Positions 9,678 through 18,397 of a stretch of 64,000 nt of DNA are shown in pieces. Numbering within the stretch: position 1 is the stretch's first letter; each line of letters begins with the position of its first letter. The notes beneath the pieces were generated by a model. That model had not been told where the DNA came from. It worked only from the letters and a program-made list of their open reading frames with translations, and made no database searches. Made by a program: the position numbers and the translations under genes. The stretch is from Polynucleobacter sp. AP-Ainpum-60-G11 (GTDB taxonomy: Bacteria > Pseudomonadota > Gammaproteobacteria > Burkholderiales > Burkholderiaceae), in the NCBI RefSeq assembly GCF_018688375.1, contig NZ_CP061318.1, forward strand, positions 1,054,001 to 1,118,000, given 5' to 3'.

Positions 9678-10541
9678 TTATTTAGGCTTGGCAATATCGT
9701 GAATTCCATAACCCAGGGCCTCAGTACCGGCACGCAAAGCAATCCAAGCGCTTTCTAACAGATTGGCATTACCCTTAATCCCCAATTCGATATGGCGTTC
9801 AGCGTAAACACCGCCCTTTGAGGGGTCGCCAACCGAAGGAAGGCTAAAGACCTTAACGCCGGGAAAAGATGCTTCAATACGCTCCATTAAGGGTGTCAAT
9901 GTGGATTCAATTCCTTTCGGAACAATAAAGCTCTGCTCAGCCCAATTTTCACGATGAAACAGGTTTTGATAGTGATGATCAAGACACCAGGCCATCATGG
10001 GGGCAGCCATTACCGGAAAGCCAGGAACAAAATAGTGTTCCCGAATGCAAAAACCAGGAATCTGGTTATAGGGATTAGGGATGATGTCGCTACCAATTGG
10101 GAACTCACCCATCTTGAAGCGATGTTGATTTTCAGGAGTGCTTAGGTCCGCTTTGATCGGGTCACCCTCTGCCATCGACTGAATACGCCCAGCAATGAGC
10201 TCTTGAGCAGTGGGATGCAATTCCGTTTTAGTGCCCAGCGCCAAAGCAGCACACTGTCTCGTGTGATCGTCAGGAGTCGCACCAATTCCGCCCGTACTAA
10301 AAACGACGTCGCCGCTAGCAAAACTGTCCTTCAGCGTCGCAGTAATTTGCTCCGGATCATCCGCTACATATTTAGCCCAGGACAAACTCAAGCCCCGCTC
10401 ATTTAAAAGCTCAATCAATTTACTCATGTGCTTGTCTTGGCGGCGACCAGACAAAATTTCATCACCAATCACAATCAAACCAAAGCGACGTGCCTTGACT
10501 TCGGGCACATCAATACTCGCCTGCTTTAATGCCTCAACCAT
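9678..10541 (-). CDS. CinA/MoaB-like molybdopterin-binding domain protein
   Basis: Single-domain protein of the MoCF_biosynth (MogA/MoaB/CinA N-terminal) superfamily. Signatures are GLIVIGDEILSGRRQDKH near residues 20-37, VVFSTGGIGATPDDHTR near 80-96, and PGFPVMAAPM further on. It lacks the C-terminal amidase domain of full CinA. Proteins of this kind are often labelled competence/damage-inducible CinA-like; the substrate is unknown and may be a nucleotide or pterin derivative. I chose the ATG at 10541 (287 residues), which overlaps the upstream gene's stop by 8 bp; an earlier in-frame start at 10562 would overlap by 29 bp. Confidence 0.85.
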   Translation of the reverse strand: MVEALKQASIDVPEVKARRFGLIVIGDEILSGRRQDKHMSKLIELLNERGLSLSWAKYVADDPEQITATLKDSFASGDVVFSTGGIGATPDDHTRQCAALALGTKTELHPTAQELIAGRIQSMAEGDPIKADLSTPENQHRFKMGEFPIGSDIIPNPYNQIPGFCIREHYFVPGFPVMAAPMMAWCLDHHYQNLFHRENWAEQSFIVPKGIESTLTPLMERIEASFPGVKVFSLPSVGDPSKGGVYAERHIELGIKGNANLLESAWIALRAGTEALGYGIHDIAKPK

Positions 10542-11403
10542 GGTACGGGAGCTCCATATCAATTACACGTGCTTCAATGTTTAAAGATTGATCCAACTCA
10601 TTTCTACGTAATTCTTTTAGTGCGTCTAGTAAGTAATGCGTAAACCACAAGGCTGCAAATACAAAGATCAAAGAATAAATCCAAAGCGCAACAAAACTGA
10701 CAATCGGAAATAAAACCAAAGCCAGTGCTGAGGTTGCCCAAAAAAAAGTAGGTACAGCCCCAAGCATCCCAGAAACAATTCCCATGGCTAGCAGTGGCCA
10801 ACGATGTTGATTTAAGAGCATATCGCGCTCCTCCGAGCTCGCATGCTGAGCGAGAACGTCATACGCCATCAAACGCATCGTCAACCAACCCCAGAGCAAT
10901 GGGGGTAATACAGCTACCAATGGTGGGATCCACCATACGGGCAGAGTCAACATCACCAATGCCAAGCAGATTAAGGCGGACCAGATGGTGTAAATAAAAC
11001 TACCGAACAAACCACCACCCTTTTTACGCTCAATATCTTTATAGGCGTGTTGTCGTGTCACTATTTTGACGATTGTTGGCACAGTAGTGAATGCGATGAA
11101 CACCAATAAACTGATCGAGATTAATGGGATCAACAACATCACGAAAAAGAGTGGCGCGATCCATGCGCGGGCATTTTCAAATCCAGCCCAGATCAAACCA
11201 TCCTGGATCCAACTTGTAAATATAGAGGTTGTCAGGAAAATGCTGAGCATCTCTAGTGCTGGAGTCCAGGTTAGCCAAATTAAGCATCCCCATAAAACCG
11301 AGACAATTAAAAATGGGCGCAAACTTAACCAAAGCATTCTGGGATGCATGGTGCCAACTAAAGCCAAGCCAAAAGACTTAAATACTTGCTGCATGCTATC
11401 CAT
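10534..11403 (-). CDS. EI24/CysZ-like integral membrane protein
   Basis: 289-residue polytopic inner-membrane protein with about five to six hydrophobic segments (roughly residues 28-46, 84-112, 140-160, 162-180, 203-228 and 230-255). Layout and the short polar N-terminus fit the EI24 domain family, which includes the sulfate channel CysZ. Sulfate transport itself is not supported by context, since no cys genes are near. Its stop overlaps the start of the CinA-like gene, suggesting joint translation. An alternative ATG lies three codons downstream. Confidence 0.75.
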   Translation of the reverse strand: MDSMQQVFKSFGLALVGTMHPRMLWLSLRPFLIVSVLWGCLIWLTWTPALEMLSIFLTTSIFTSWIQDGLIWAGFENARAWIAPLFFVMLLIPLISISLLVFIAFTTVPTIVKIVTRQHAYKDIERKKGGGLFGSFIYTIWSALICLALVMLTLPVWWIPPLVAVLPPLLWGWLTMRLMAYDVLAQHASSEERDMLLNQHRWPLLAMGIVSGMLGAVPTFFWATSALALVLFPIVSFVALWIYSLIFVFAALWFTHYLLDALKELRRNELDQSLNIEARVIDMELPYHG

Positions 11404-11436
11404 AGATTTCCATTGCCAGCAAACGAACTGCTAGTT

Positions 11437-12423
11437 TTATTTTGCTCTTGGGAAAATTTCCCGCACTGAATGCATCAGACCCTGCCACTGCTGATGCAAT
11501 ACATTCGGTGAGATAGTCAAATCCCTTACTCCAGTAGGATGAACTTCTTTCGGGAAGATTGCGGTATTAAAAATCATGTCCCACCACGGAAACAAGACGC
11601 CAAAGTTGCAGCCACCCAGAACCCCTGGCTTGCCTTTGGCTTCATGCCCATAACCAACCGCATGATGCATCCGGTGATACATCGGCGATACCAATAGGTA
11701 TTTAAAAGCCCCAAGATGAATCTTTAGATTGGCGTGTTGCCAACTCTGAATAAATTGACTCAATACCACCAGCAAAATAAATTGACTTGGGGATACGCCA
11801 AATAACAAGGCAAAAAAGGCAAACACTACTGCGTGCAAGATGCTATCGAGAATGTGATTGCGATCATCTGACCAAGCAGTCATGACGGTTTGACTGTGAT
11901 GCAAAGCGTGCAATTGCCACCACCAATTAAAGGTATGTGAAGCACGGTGATACAAGTACTCAACAAAGTCTAGCAGCACAAAATAAATGCAAAAGCTGAC
12001 TAAGGGAATGGAAGTCACTGGAGGCCACCATGACTCCACATTCAACCTAGCAAAACGAAAATCATGGAGTACAGAATCAATCTGAAAGAAAAATCCCGAC
12101 AAGGCTAAAAAAATCAAGCCGTGAAAAATGCCCAAGCGATGAAAGAGTGTGTAAAAAATATCTGCCCGAGAGTTCTTGGAAAAACGCTCCTGCATCTCGG
12201 CTGGAGAGATTCTTTCCCAAGTACGCAGAATAACTGCAATTAGCAGGATTTGAATACAACCGAATAAGAACCAATCAATGCCATCAAAGACATCCTCGGC
12301 CATTGACATCAAATCGAACTGGTACAAAATAGGGCCTGCCACATTTGCAAACAAGAACTCCTGCAAGCTAGCGTAGGCTGAGGCAATGGCGGCTAATAAA
12401 GGATTGGAATCCATATCCATCAT
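11437..12423 (-). CDS. Sterol desaturase / fatty acid hydroxylase family membrane protein
   Basis: Di-iron membrane oxygenase family. Histidine clusters are in order: YHRASH, then HALHHSQ, then a late YHRMHHAVGYGH, flanked by hydrophobic helices near residues 45-65, 100-118, 135-158 and 195-225. The block GGCNFGVLFPWWDMIF after the last cluster is typical of the bacterial branch. Members hydroxylate or desaturate lipid-like substrates; the substrate here is unknown. It lies 6 bp downstream of the deacetylase gene, so it is probably in the same transcript. Confidence 0.88.
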   Translation of the reverse strand: MMDMDSNPLLAAIASAYASLQEFLFANVAGPILYQFDLMSMAEDVFDGIDWFLFGCIQILLIAVILRTWERISPAEMQERFSKNSRADIFYTLFHRLGIFHGLIFLALSGFFFQIDSVLHDFRFARLNVESWWPPVTSIPLVSFCIYFVLLDFVEYLYHRASHTFNWWWQLHALHHSQTVMTAWSDDRNHILDSILHAVVFAFFALLFGVSPSQFILLVVLSQFIQSWQHANLKIHLGAFKYLLVSPMYHRMHHAVGYGHEAKGKPGVLGGCNFGVLFPWWDMIFNTAIFPKEVHPTGVRDLTISPNVLHQQWQGLMHSVREIFPRAK

Positions 12424-12429
12424 TGTGAC

Positions 12430-13200
12430 TTATTTACTTTGTTTTGGCAGAGTTGCAAAACAAAAGCCACGCTCTTTTAAATTCACTATCAGTTGCTCCA
12501 AGACCGCTGGCGCCCAAGGATCTTTGCGCGACCAAATGCCTAGATGGGCCATGGTGATGTCGCCATCTTGAAGTTGCTTACTAGCCTTATCTAATAGCAT
12601 TTGATTGGGGTGAGTCTGTGAACTCAACTCATCACCCAAAAACCCTGCCGGACTCCATCCAATATGCTGATAGCCGCATTGACTACCCATCCTAATAGAG
12701 CGAGGTGAGGTTTTTCCACCAGGCGCCCGCCAGATTTTTTGAATATGGCTTCCAGTGAGCTCTTGAAAGCGATCGTCCACTCGCCTGATTTCTCGGCAAT
12801 AGCTCGCTTCGTTATATAGACTCATTACCCCCGCCTTAGATCCAAACTGTGGCTTGGCGAAGATCTCTCCGCTAGGGCCGTCTTTGACAAAATATAGGTG
12901 GTCAAAGGTGTGACTGCCAAAGTGATGGCCCTCACGAACACGTTCCTGCCAATAGGATTTCCAAGAATCATCTAGAGAAAAATCACCTCGACTGGTTTTT
13001 TCATTAGCCAGAAAAAAAGTAGCCTGGATTTTTTGACGATTCAATATATCTGCAACATTCTGCGCAACCGACATATTGCCGGTATCAAAGGTGAGATAAA
13101 CCGTTTTTTTGCAATGCGACTCTTGCGCAAGCCCAAGCGAAGAGCTTATCGCAAAGGCTATTAATACTGAGAGTTTTGTAAGCGAGACTTTAAAAGGCAT
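12430..13200 (-). CDS. Polysaccharide deacetylase family protein (secreted)
   Basis: NodB-homology (CE4) protein with an N-terminal signal peptide (LSVLIAFAISSSLGLAQ). Motif 1 is TFDTG, motif 2 is GSHTFDH (the metal-binding HxxxH), motif 3 is RAPGGKTSPR and a late TMAHLG corresponds to motif 5. The second Asp of canonical TFDDG, a metal ligand, is Thr here, so metal binding or activity may differ. I took the ATG at 13200 because it gives a clean signal peptide and follows the upstream stop by 8 bp; an earlier frame start at 13218 overlaps the propeller gene. The substrate is unknown. Confidence 0.85.
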   Translation of the reverse strand: MPFKVSLTKLSVLIAFAISSSLGLAQESHCKKTVYLTFDTGNMSVAQNVADILNRQKIQATFFLANEKTSRGDFSLDDSWKSYWQERVREGHHFGSHTFDHLYFVKDGPSGEIFAKPQFGSKAGVMSLYNEASYCREIRRVDDRFQELTGSHIQKIWRAPGGKTSPRSIRMGSQCGYQHIGWSPAGFLGDELSSQTHPNQMLLDKASKQLQDGDITMAHLGIWSRKDPWAPAVLEQLIVNLKERGFCFATLPKQSK

Positions 13201-13208
13201 TGCCTTAA

Positions 13209-14237
13209 TTATTCCCATCCAGCGCGTGGGGTAAAGAACACACCATGCGGAGATTTTCCGACTGGGATTACAGTCATCAACTTCATGGATGGGATATCTA
13301 TCACTCCAGCCTTCTTAGAGAAACGGAATGTAACCCACAGCGTTTTTCCATCCGGTGTAATTTCCATATCATCTGGGCCTGCAGGCAAGCCAGTAATGTC
13401 GCCCACCTTTTCCAAGGTCTGCATATTGATCATGCTGATAGTCGACGCAATGCGGTTGCTGACGAACACATGCTTTTTATCACCTAATGGGCGGAAGTTA
13501 TGAGCACCCTTTCCGGTAAAGATGCGCTTCACTTCTTTGCGATTCTTCCAGTCGATCACTTGAACGTTATCTTCACCAGTAATACCCACTAACAGATATT
13601 GATCCCCAGGCGTCATCCAAACGCCAGCAGGCACCTTACCTGTCGTCATTTTCCAAATGACAGTCTGAGTATCTAAATCAATTGCTGCCAATTCATTTGA
13701 ATCTTGCAGCGTAATAAATGCAATCTTGCTATCTGCTGTGAATGCGACGTGACTTGGCGTCTTACCCAACTTAATAGACTTTGCCAACTTCAGATCCGCG
13801 CCTTGAGCGTGGTAGACATCCACTCTATCTAAACGATTACCGTTTGCTACAAACCACTTATGATTCGGCGAGTACCCAATTTGGTATGGATCAATAATGT
13901 TCGGAATCTTCCCAGTTAACTCACCCGTTGTAGGATTCATGAGAGCAACGTCATTACCTGCTGCATTTGCAATCAGCAGCGTCTTTTGATCGGGGGTAAT
14001 CATCAAGTGATGAGGTTCCTTGCCGACAGGAACAGTTTTAATCACTTTGCGGGTGGGCATGTCGATCAAGCTCACCGTCGCCTCACCGGAATTCAACACT
14101 ACCGCCAACTTAGGCTCAGCCTTGGAGTCAGCAGCAGTCGAAGTTTGGGCGCAAGCAATACTTTGAAGCCCCGCAAGGTTAAAAACGATTAAGGCTAAAA
14201 AAGTGCCAAATTTGGCTTTATTAATGTAGGTATGCAT
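13209..14237 (-). CDS. Periplasmic YncE-like (YVTN) beta-propeller protein
   Basis: 342-residue exported protein with a signal peptide (residues about 1-30, ending near SIACAQT) and repeated propeller blades. Recurrent phrases are TPDQKTLLIANAAGNDVALMN, TADSKIAFITLQDSNELAAI and TPDGKTLWVTFRFSKKAGVI. The ATVSLIDMPTRKVIKTVPVG unit is the YVTN-type blade of the YncE/NHL-like family. Such proteins act as ligand-binding or scaffold modules in the periplasm; no catalytic residues can be named. It is 8 bp upstream of the deacetylase gene, so the two are likely co-expressed. Confidence 0.82.
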   Translation of the reverse strand: MHTYINKAKFGTFLALIVFNLAGLQSIACAQTSTAADSKAEPKLAVVLNSGEATVSLIDMPTRKVIKTVPVGKEPHHLMITPDQKTLLIANAAGNDVALMNPTTGELTGKIPNIIDPYQIGYSPNHKWFVANGNRLDRVDVYHAQGADLKLAKSIKLGKTPSHVAFTADSKIAFITLQDSNELAAIDLDTQTVIWKMTTGKVPAGVWMTPGDQYLLVGITGEDNVQVIDWKNRKEVKRIFTGKGAHNFRPLGDKKHVFVSNRIASTISMINMQTLEKVGDITGLPAGPDDMEITPDGKTLWVTFRFSKKAGVIDIPSMKLMTVIPVGKSPHGVFFTPRAGWE

Positions 14238-14297
14238 AGCTCACATTGTAAGCATTTGATGCTTCAAGTTGCACCCTGAACCATCGACCTACTTGAC

Positions 14298-17200
14298 CTA
14301 ACGCAAGCTAGCCAGGACCTTTTCTAAGCGTTTTAAGGACATTGGGGTCGGAGTCTTTAGCTCCTGGGCATATAAAGCCACCCTCAACTCCTCTAATTGC
14401 CAGCGAAAATCGCTTAGAGCTTGGTCTTCTGCCATGGCATAGTTCGCCGATCCACGACTACCTTGAACCAGCTTTTGCCATGGTCTGGCAACAGACTCCC
14501 AGTCCTTTTGACACTGGGCATCACGGCTAGGGTTGGCTCGCAGTTTATCGATACGCATAGCGATGGCTTTAAGGTATCGTGGGAAATGCACTAACTGACC
14601 ATATGGAGTATCAGCTACGAACTTAGGAAAAATTAAGCCTTGAACTTGTGTCTGAATATCGGTGTACGCAGTAGCTGAGGCGGCCTTAGCTTGTGCCAAT
14701 TTCTTTTGGAGATCCGCATGTGCCTGTAAAGCCGCTAAGGCATGCTTTGAAATCTCTTGAGCAATCAGCGCCAATCGCGGCTTACCTGCTTGTAGACGCT
14801 CAGCAAATTGCTCGGCATTTACTGGGAGCGGATCATTCATAAATGCACGCTCTAAGGCAAGATTGAGAATTTGCTCAATCAAGGCATCCACTGAACCTAC
14901 ATTAATAAACAGTAAGCCAATCTCCCGAGTTCCGGGAAGTTGTTTCTGTAATGCCTTGAGCGTGTCTTTATTTGATAAAGCAAATAGTCTTCGCAATCCT
15001 TGCCAGTGATATTTTCTAGCCTCGAGCAAATCATCGAATACCTCAAGATCACATGACTCAGTACGATCCACCAGTGCGGGATAGCCAAATAAAGTGCGAT
15101 TACCCTTTTGTATTTCGAGAGTTTCAGGAAGCTCTCCAAAGTCCCAACTGCGATACCCACCCTGCTCTACATTTTTTACTGAAACGCTATTAGCACTTTG
15201 ATTAGCCTTGCCAGGAGAATTTGACGCACTTGCAGGGGCTTCAGTCGCCAGCTCTTCTTGAACGGCCTGTTGGGCTATTGCCTGAAATGCGGTACGGGCA
15301 GTTTCTCCATATTCAGCTCGCAAGCGGGATAAGTTGCGCTCTAACTCTAACTGGCGGCCATGCTCATCGACAAGGCGGAAATTCATAGACGAATGAAGGG
15401 GCAAGGCCTCTGGTCTGAAATCTGTCCGCTTAATTTCTAATCCACGCTCTTTACGAATATCGGTAATCAAGCTATCTAAAAAATCGCCTACTCCAAACTG
15501 TTTTTCTGCCAGTGCACGCTCTAAAAAAGATTTTGCGTATTCAGGTAAAGGAACACAGTGGCGGCGTAATTTCTGAGGAAGTGATTTGAGTAGCAGATGG
15601 ATCTTTTCTTCACACATGCCTGGTACTAGCCAATCACAGCGACGACCATCCACCTGATTCAAGAGCGTCAATGGAACAACTAATGTCACTCCATCCTTAG
15701 GGCTGCCCGGCTCAAAGTGATAAGTCAAACTCAGCTCAGTACCACCAACGATCATCTTTTTGGGATACCGGTCTACTGTAATACCAGCAGCCTCATGGCG
15801 CATTAAATCTGCTTTGGCTAAACGCAAAAGACTGTCAGCACTCTCTTGCTTAGCATCCTCACCCTTAGACGCTTTCTTGAGCCAGGCTTTCATACTCTCC
15901 CTACTGAGAACATCCTTTGGTATGCGTGAGTCATAGAAAGCAAACAGGAGATCATCATCCACCAACACATCGGGTCGACGTGAGCGATGCTCTAAGGCCT
16001 CGATCTCTTTAATCAGTCGGCGGTTATGCCAGAAGAATTCAAAGCTACCAGGATATTTCTTTCTAGCATCAGCCTCAGTCTCTCGCATCAAAGCTGGGGT
16101 ATCCATGCGCCCGAACATTTCTTCTTGAACCAAAGCCTGACTAATAAATAACTCACGCGCCTCTTCTGGATTGTGCGACTCATAGCGCACTCGGCGACCG
16201 TGATAAATCGGCAGGCCATATAAAGTGCCGCGCTCAAAGGCCATCACTTCACCTTGACGACTATCCCAAAATGGATCACTTAGGGATTTGATCAGGCGGT
16301 GGGCAGCAACCTTCTCTACCCATTGGGGTTCGATCTTGGCAATGGTGCGGGCATACATGCGATTGGTTTCTTGAAGCTCGCCAGCCAAAATCCAAGCGCC
16401 GGCTTTTTTACCAATGGTGGAGCCAGGCCATATAAAAGGACGAATACCGCGGGCACCGATATAGCCACCTGTCTTACTGCCACGCTCTTGGGATTTTTCA
16501 TCCTCCTCTTTTTTGGCTACATAACCTAAGAGGCCTGTTAGCAAGGAAAGATGAATTTGTTCGTAGGTAGCTGCAGATGGATTTTCTTTCCAGCCCTTCT
16601 CTCCCAACATCGTATGAAGCTGACCATGGACATCGCGCCATTCACGCAAACGTCTTGGAGATAAAAACTTACTGCGGCACAGATTTTCTAATTGGCGATT
16701 GCTATGCTTGTGCTTCAACGCATCTTGATACCAATCCCAAAGCTTTACAAAGCTGAGGAACTCGGAACGTTCATCTGCAAACTGCAGGTGCGCCTGATCA
16801 GCGGCAGCAGCTTGGTCCATTGGTCGATCACGAGGGTCTTGCGTAGCCAAGGCGGAAGCGATGATAGTGACTTCACGCAATGCAATTTGTTCTTTAGCAG
16901 CTAAAAGCATGCGCCCAATACGGGGATCAAGCGGGAGGTCCGCTAACTGCTTACCTATAGGCGTTAGCTTAAAGCTGTTATTAATGTCCTTCTCATCACC
17001 AGCCGCAGCTTCGTCATAAGTAATCGCGCCCAACTCATCAAGCAGTTGCACACCATCAGCAATCGCGCGACCGAGTGGCTTATCAATAAATGGAAATTCT
17101 TGAATTCTAGGCAAGCGTAGCGAAGTCATACGAAGCAACACTGCTGCCAATGAACTGCGCAGAATTTCTGGATCCGTAAATTTTGGGCGGTTTAAGTAGT

Positions 17201-18380
17201 CTTGCTCGCTATAGAGACGAATACAGATACCGTCTGATACGCGCCCACATCGACCTGCTCTTTGATTGGCGGCGGCCTGCGATATCGGCTCTATCTGCAG
17301 TTGCTCTACTTTATTGCGATAGGAGTAGCGCTTAACACGCGCTAGACCACTATCAACCACATAACGAATATTGGGAACCGTCAATGAGGTCTCCGCAACG
17401 TTAGTTGTCAAGATGATGCGTCTTCCATTGCCAGGATTAAACACACGCTCTTGTTCTGCAACCGATTGCCGAGCAAACAGACTTAATATCTCTGGGTGAA
17501 AACGTTGCTGGAGAACATGGTCTTTTCTGAGGGCTTCAGCACAATCCCGAATCTCCCGCTCTCCCGGTAAGAAAACCAGTACATCGCCAGCGCCGGAGGT
17601 GCCTTCGCGCCAGACCTTAGCAATTGCCTCTGCAACCGCATCCGGAATTTCTTTAGCCTCTTTGGATTCTTTTTTGCCATCCGGCTTCACATCAGGCTCT
17701 AGTGGCTCATAACGCTGCTCAACCGGGAAGAGTCGGCCACTCACCTCAATCACGGGAGCTGACTTACCCTGCAAGGTGAAATGATCAGAAAAACGCTTAG
17801 CGTCAATCGTGGCTGAAGTGATGATCAGCTTTAAGTCTGGGCGCTTTGGCAGTAACTGACGAAGGTAGCCCAGTAGAAAATCGATGTTGAGACTACGCTC
17901 GTGGGCCTCATCGATGATGAGGGTGTCATAGGCACGAAGCTGAGGGTCGCGCTGAGTCTCCGCCAGCAAAATACCATCCGTCATTAACTTGATAGAGGCG
18001 CCCTGACTGTTCTTATCAGCAAAACGGACTTGATAACCGACATCTTGACCAATTGGAGTGCCCAGCTCTTGGGCTATACGCTTCGCTGTAGCAGTTGCAG
18101 CTATGCGGCGAGGCTGTGTATGTCCAATGAGTCGGCCGCCGTTGATAGTGCCTCTACCAAGGTCTAGGCAGATCTTGGGCAATTGGGTCGTTTTACCTGA
18201 ACCCGTCTCACCGCAGACGATCACCACCTGATGTGAACTCAAGGCATCTTTGATGATTTGGCGCTGACCCGAAACCGGCAACTCTTCTGGAAAGCGAATT
18301 TCTAGCCTTCGAGGGGTGTTGGAAGCAGGCACAGTCACAGGGCTTGCTTTGGGTTTTTGTTGGTTTATAGGCTCTTGCAC
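14298..18380 (-). CDS. hrpA: ATP-dependent RNA helicase HrpA
   Basis: DEAH-box RNA helicase of 1360 residues, close to the E. coli HrpA length. Motif I is GETGSGKTTQLP at about 57-68, motif II DEAH in TLIIDEAHERSLN, motif III SATID, motif VI QRAGRCGR. The helicase core is followed by HA2/OB regions and the long HrpA C-terminal domain. HrpA is implicated in ribosome and mRNA handling. The predicted start is GTG at 18380, only 17 bp from the ATG of the divergent argA gene. No strong Shine-Dalgarno precedes it, so a slightly different start cannot be excluded. Confidence 0.95.
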   Translation of the reverse strand: MQEPINQQKPKASPVTVPASNTPRRLEIRFPEELPVSGQRQIIKDALSSHQVVIVCGETGSGKTTQLPKICLDLGRGTINGGRLIGHTQPRRIAATATAKRIAQELGTPIGQDVGYQVRFADKNSQGASIKLMTDGILLAETQRDPQLRAYDTLIIDEAHERSLNIDFLLGYLRQLLPKRPDLKLIITSATIDAKRFSDHFTLQGKSAPVIEVSGRLFPVEQRYEPLEPDVKPDGKKESKEAKEIPDAVAEAIAKVWREGTSGAGDVLVFLPGEREIRDCAEALRKDHVLQQRFHPEILSLFARQSVAEQERVFNPGNGRRIILTTNVAETSLTVPNIRYVVDSGLARVKRYSYRNKVEQLQIEPISQAAANQRAGRCGRVSDGICIRLYSEQDYLNRPKFTDPEILRSSLAAVLLRMTSLRLPRIQEFPFIDKPLGRAIADGVQLLDELGAITYDEAAAGDEKDINNSFKLTPIGKQLADLPLDPRIGRMLLAAKEQIALREVTIIASALATQDPRDRPMDQAAAADQAHLQFADERSEFLSFVKLWDWYQDALKHKHSNRQLENLCRSKFLSPRRLREWRDVHGQLHTMLGEKGWKENPSAATYEQIHLSLLTGLLGYVAKKEEDEKSQERGSKTGGYIGARGIRPFIWPGSTIGKKAGAWILAGELQETNRMYARTIAKIEPQWVEKVAAHRLIKSLSDPFWDSRQGEVMAFERGTLYGLPIYHGRRVRYESHNPEEARELFISQALVQEEMFGRMDTPALMRETEADARKKYPGSFEFFWHNRRLIKEIEALEHRSRRPDVLVDDDLLFAFYDSRIPKDVLSRESMKAWLKKASKGEDAKQESADSLLRLAKADLMRHEAAGITVDRYPKKMIVGGTELSLTYHFEPGSPKDGVTLVVPLTLLNQVDGRRCDWLVPGMCEEKIHLLLKSLPQKLRRHCVPLPEYAKSFLERALAEKQFGVGDFLDSLITDIRKERGLEIKRTDFRPEALPLHSSMNFRLVDEHGRQLELERNLSRLRAEYGETARTAFQAIAQQAVQEELATEAPASASNSPGKANQSANSVSVKNVEQGGYRSWDFGELPETLEIQKGNRTLFGYPALVDRTESCDLEVFDDLLEARKYHWQGLRRLFALSNKDTLKALQKQLPGTREIGLLFINVGSVDALIEQILNLALERAFMNDPLPVNAEQFAERLQAGKPRLALIAQEISKHALAALQAHADLQKKLAQAKAASATAYTDIQTQVQGLIFPKFVADTPYGQLVHFPRYLKAIAMRIDKLRANPSRDAQCQKDWESVARPWQKLVQGSRGSANYAMAEDQALSDFRWQLEELRVALYAQELKTPTPMSLKRLEKVLASLR

Positions 18381-18388
18381 CCTATAAT
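18360..18388 (+). promoter_or_regulatory. Sigma-70 promoter of argA, predicted to give a (near-)leaderless mRNA
   Basis: A perfect -10 TATAAT (18383-18388) is preceded at 17 bp by TTGGTT (18360-18365). Transcription should begin about 7 nt after the -10, at or within 3 nt of the argA ATG (18398). No Shine-Dalgarno lies between. Confidence 0.65.
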
Positions 18389-18397
18389 TTTCTCACT

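Noticed and set aside
14250..14270. AAGCAT-TTG-ATGCTT hairpin between hrpA and the propeller gene as a terminator
   Set aside because: No U-run follows on either strand and the stem is short, so it is not called.
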